From contig CAWHWB010000007.1 in assembly GCA_963832875.1 (NCBI GenBank), forward strand, positions 248,001 through 312,000: a DNA stretch of 64,000 bases. Reading direction: 5' to 3'. The notes under the pieces are model-generated. The model made no database searches, was not told where the DNA came from, and saw only the letters and a program-made list of their open reading frames with translations. A program made the translations under genes and the position numbers. Shown one piece after another: positions 62,017-64,000 of the stretch (the stretch's first letter is position 1; each line of letters begins with the position of its first letter). The DNA is from AP-15 sp963832875. GTDB lineage: Bacteria > Pseudomonadota > Alphaproteobacteria > ATCC43930 > CGMCC-115725.

Positions 62017-63655
62017 CCCACAGCTCGTGCCGCGCGGCAAAGACGGCCGCGCGCCCGATGTGTTCGCCCCCGGCGGCTGGCGGCCGATGCGCGAATATGC
62101 CGAGAGCGAGGCGGTCGATTTCGCCATAGTCGGCACCGGCGCCGGCGGCGGGACCCTCGCTTGCCGCCTCGCCGAAGCCGGGTTTTCGGTGGTCGCCTTC
62201 GATGTCGGGCCGTGGTGGCGGCCGCTCGAAGACTTCGCCTCCGACGAAACCCATCAGCAAAAGCTCTACTGGACCGACGAGCGCATCTGCGACGGCGCCG
62301 ACCCGATCGAACTCGGCTCAAACAATAGCGGCCAATCGGTCGGCGGCAGCACCGTCCACTTCGCGATGGTCTCGCTGCGCTTTCGGCCGGAGTGGTTCCG
62401 GGCGCGCAGCCGGCTCGGCTACGGCGCCGACTGGCCGATCGACTGGCGCGAGATGTGGCGCTATTACGGCGAGGTCGAGCAGGCGCTCAAAATTTCCGGC
62501 CCGGTCAACTATCCTTGGGGGCCAAAGCGCCCGCGCTATCCCTATCGCCCGCACGAGCTGAATGCTGCCGCATTGGTGCTGGCCCAGGGTGCGGAGAGGA
62601 TGGGGATTTCGTGGGCGCCGACACCTCTGGCAACGGTCTCGGCGCCGCGCGGGCGCTCGCCGCCTTGCGTCTATCGCGGGTTCTGTACCTCGGGGTGCGC
62701 CACCAACGCCAAGCAGAGCGCGCTGGTTACCTGGATTCCGCGCGCCGTCGAGGCCGGGGCCGAGATCCGCGACCTGGCGATGGTCGGCCGCATCGAGACC
62801 GATGCGCATGATGGGCGGGTGACCGGCGTCCATTACTGCCGCGAGGGTAGTTGGCTGTTTCAGCGGGCGAAGAACGTCGTCGTCGCCGGCTATGCGATCG
62901 AGACGCCGCGGCTGCTGTTGAATTCGGCCGACCGGCGTTATCCCAATGGCCTCGCCAACAGCTCCGGCCTGGTCGGCAAGAATTTGATGGTGCAGTCGAA
63001 CCAGGCGGTCTACGGCACGATGGAGAAAGAGGTGCGCTGGTACAAGGGGCCGCCGTCATTGAGCTTGACCGAACACTGGAACTACCGCGACGAGGGCAAG
63101 GATTTCTTCGGCGGCTACTGCTTTATGAGCCAAGGGCCGCTGCCGGTGAGCTGGGCCTCGGTGGTGGCCGGCACGCGCGGGCTGTGGGGTGAGAAGCTGC
63201 GCACGGAAATGGAGAAGTACAATCATCAGGTCGGGCTCAAGATCGTCGGCGAAGTCATGCCGAACGAGAACAACCGAGTCAGCCTCGCCGAGGAAAAGGA
63301 TCGCTTTGGCCTGCCGATCGCGCGGGTGACGTTTTCCTACGGCGAAAACGACAAGAAGCTGATCCGGCACGCGATGGGGTCGATGCGGCAGTGCCTCGAA
63401 CTCGCCGGGGCGCGCGAATTGTGGGACGAGAACGACGACACCTGCCATCTGAACGGCACCGCGCGCATGGGCGAGGATCCGCGCACCAGCATCGTCAACG
63501 CCGATTGCCGCAGCTGGGACATCCCTAATTTGTGGATCTGCGACGGCTCGGTGTTTCCAACCGTCGGCGGCGTCAACCCGTCGCTGACGATCCAGGCGAT
63601 CGCCTTGCGCACCGCCGATCGCATCCGCGCTCTCGCCGCCCGCGGCGAGCTGTAG
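62006..63655 (+). CDS. GMC family dehydrogenase, flavoprotein subunit
   Basis: 549 residues from GTG62006. The FAD motif IVGTGAGGGTLACRL is at 41-55; catalytic His481 (CHLNG) and Asn524 (VNPSLT) are present. Cys221, Cys227 and Cys231 (C-x5-C-x3-C) match the spacing of the cysteines that hold a 3Fe-4S cluster in FAD-glucose dehydrogenase of Burkholderia. No signal peptide. With the two preceding genes it forms a membrane-bound sugar, alcohol or sugar-acid dehydrogenase; substrate unknown. It ends 16 bases from a convergent ATP-synthase gene. Confidence 0.93.
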   Translation: MSDDPQLVPRGKDGRAPDVFAPGGWRPMREYAESEAVDFAIVGTGAGGGTLACRLAEAGFSVVAFDVGPWWRPLEDFASDETHQQKLYWTDERICDGADPIELGSNNSGQSVGGSTVHFAMVSLRFRPEWFRARSRLGYGADWPIDWREMWRYYGEVEQALKISGPVNYPWGPKRPRYPYRPHELNAAALVLAQGAERMGISWAPTPLATVSAPRGRSPPCVYRGFCTSGCATNAKQSALVTWIPRAVEAGAEIRDLAMVGRIETDAHDGRVTGVHYCREGSWLFQRAKNVVVAGYAIETPRLLLNSADRRYPNGLANSSGLVGKNLMVQSNQAVYGTMEKEVRWYKGPPSLSLTEHWNYRDEGKDFFGGYCFMSQGPLPVSWASVVAGTRGLWGEKLRTEMEKYNHQVGLKIVGEVMPNENNRVSLAEEKDRFGLPIARVTFSYGENDKKLIRHAMGSMRQCLELAGARELWDENDDTCHLNGTARMGEDPRTSIVNADCRSWDIPNLWICDGSVFPTVGGVNPSLTIQAIALRTADRIRALAARGEL

Positions 63656-63671
63656 GCACTGGCGCTATAGG

Positions 63672-64000
63672 CTATTGCAGCTGGTGAGGCAATGCCGCGA
63701 TCGCGCTGTCGATCAACGCCGCGCCGCGCTCGTTGTCGAGCCCGGCGGCGATCACCTGGCGGGCGGCCGAGACCGCGACGTCGACCGTGACCGCGCGGAT
63801 CTCGGCGATGGCCTTGGCTTCCTCCTGCGCGATCCGCTCCTCGGCCAGACGCCGGCGCCGCCCCAGCATCTCGTCGACGTCGCGGGCCGCTTGAGCGGCC
63901 ATGCGCTCGGCCTCGGCCCGCGCATGAGCGATGATCGCCTCGGCCTCGGCCGCCGCCTCGCGCTCCTTCTGCTGGTAGCCGGCCAAGGCGCGCTCCGCCT
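63672..64000 (-). CDS. atpF: ATP synthase subunit b, C-terminal part
   Basis: The frame is open to the right edge, so the N-terminal membrane anchor lies outside. What is visible is a long charged helix (AGYQQKEREAAAEAEAIIAHARAEAERMA) and the delta-contact end RAVTVDVAVSAARQVIAAGL, typical of the b/b' stator stalk. b and b' cannot be told apart without the missing half. Confidence 0.85.
   Translation of the reverse strand, partial: AERALAGYQQKEREAAAEAEAIIAHARAEAERMAAQAARDVDEMLGRRRRLAEERIAQEEAKAIAEIRAVTVDVAVSAARQVIAAGLDNERGAALIDSAIAALPHQLQ

Overview
The window is GC-rich, densely coded chromosomal DNA from an alphaproteobacterium, most likely Rhodospirillales-like. Three things point there: the gene order bamE / CBP3-type chaperone / DUF177 / rpmF / plsX / fabH / ihfA / MerR / tRNA-Pro, the glyA-nrdR-ribD and ribE-ribH-nusB-thiL blocks, and a MucR/Ros regulator. 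The order is inferred from gene content; no marker gene was compared. No rRNA, CRISPR array, prophage or intact insertion sequence was seen.

Layout. 1-7.2 kb: prsK-prsR-prsT, the regulatory and TPR genes of the PEP-CTERM/exosortase-A surface-protein system. prsT starts inside a tandem repeat that breaks the reading frame. 7.5-12 kb: an unknown membrane protein, then an operon of two duplicated flavin (LLM-class) oxidoreductases with an alpha/beta hydrolase. 12-24.5 kb: housekeeping genes: era, a polysaccharide deacetylase, tRNA-Pro(GGG), merR-ihfA, fabH-plsX-rpmF, DUF177, cytochrome bc1 assembly chaperone, bamE, a K+-independent proton-pumping pyrophosphatase, and thiL-nusB-ribH-ribE. 24.5-32.9 kb: a patchwork catabolic island (gentisate-dioxygenase-like cupin, LLM enzyme, amidohydrolase, MHS-family transporter, TauD-type oxygenase) with broken genes and a palindromic repeat. 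It lies between ribE and ribD, and ribBA is absent. 32.9-38.3 kb: ribD-nrdR-glyA, mucR, glutaryl-CoA dehydrogenase. 38.3-42.7 kb: frameshifted D-aminoacylase, ferredoxin reductase, 2Fe-2S ferredoxin, CapA-like protein. 42.9-44.5 kb: two unknown genes and a frameshifted PEP-CTERM protein, a plausible client of the system encoded at the left end. 44.6-52.2 kb: YbdK-like ligase, molybdopterin oxidoreductase, glycogen phosphorylase, two-subunit aconitase X. 52.4-60.3 kb: three SDR enzymes, a low-GC membrane protein, sirtuin, RlmM-like methyltransferase, DUF992 protein, PoxB-like ThDP enzyme. 60.5-63.7 kb: a coupled three-gene set encoding a GMC dehydrogenase, its small subunit and an unusual histidine-bearing membrane protein. 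The right edge cuts an ATP-synthase b subunit gene.

The most notable items are the GMC dehydrogenase set, whose two-fold repeated membrane protein looks like a novel electron-accepting anchor; the out-of-phase repeat at the start of prsT; and the split riboflavin operon. Four separate single-base frame breaks (prsT start, 27.7 kb, 39.5 kb, 44.3 kb) could be biological or could be assembly indels. They should be checked against reads before interpretation.
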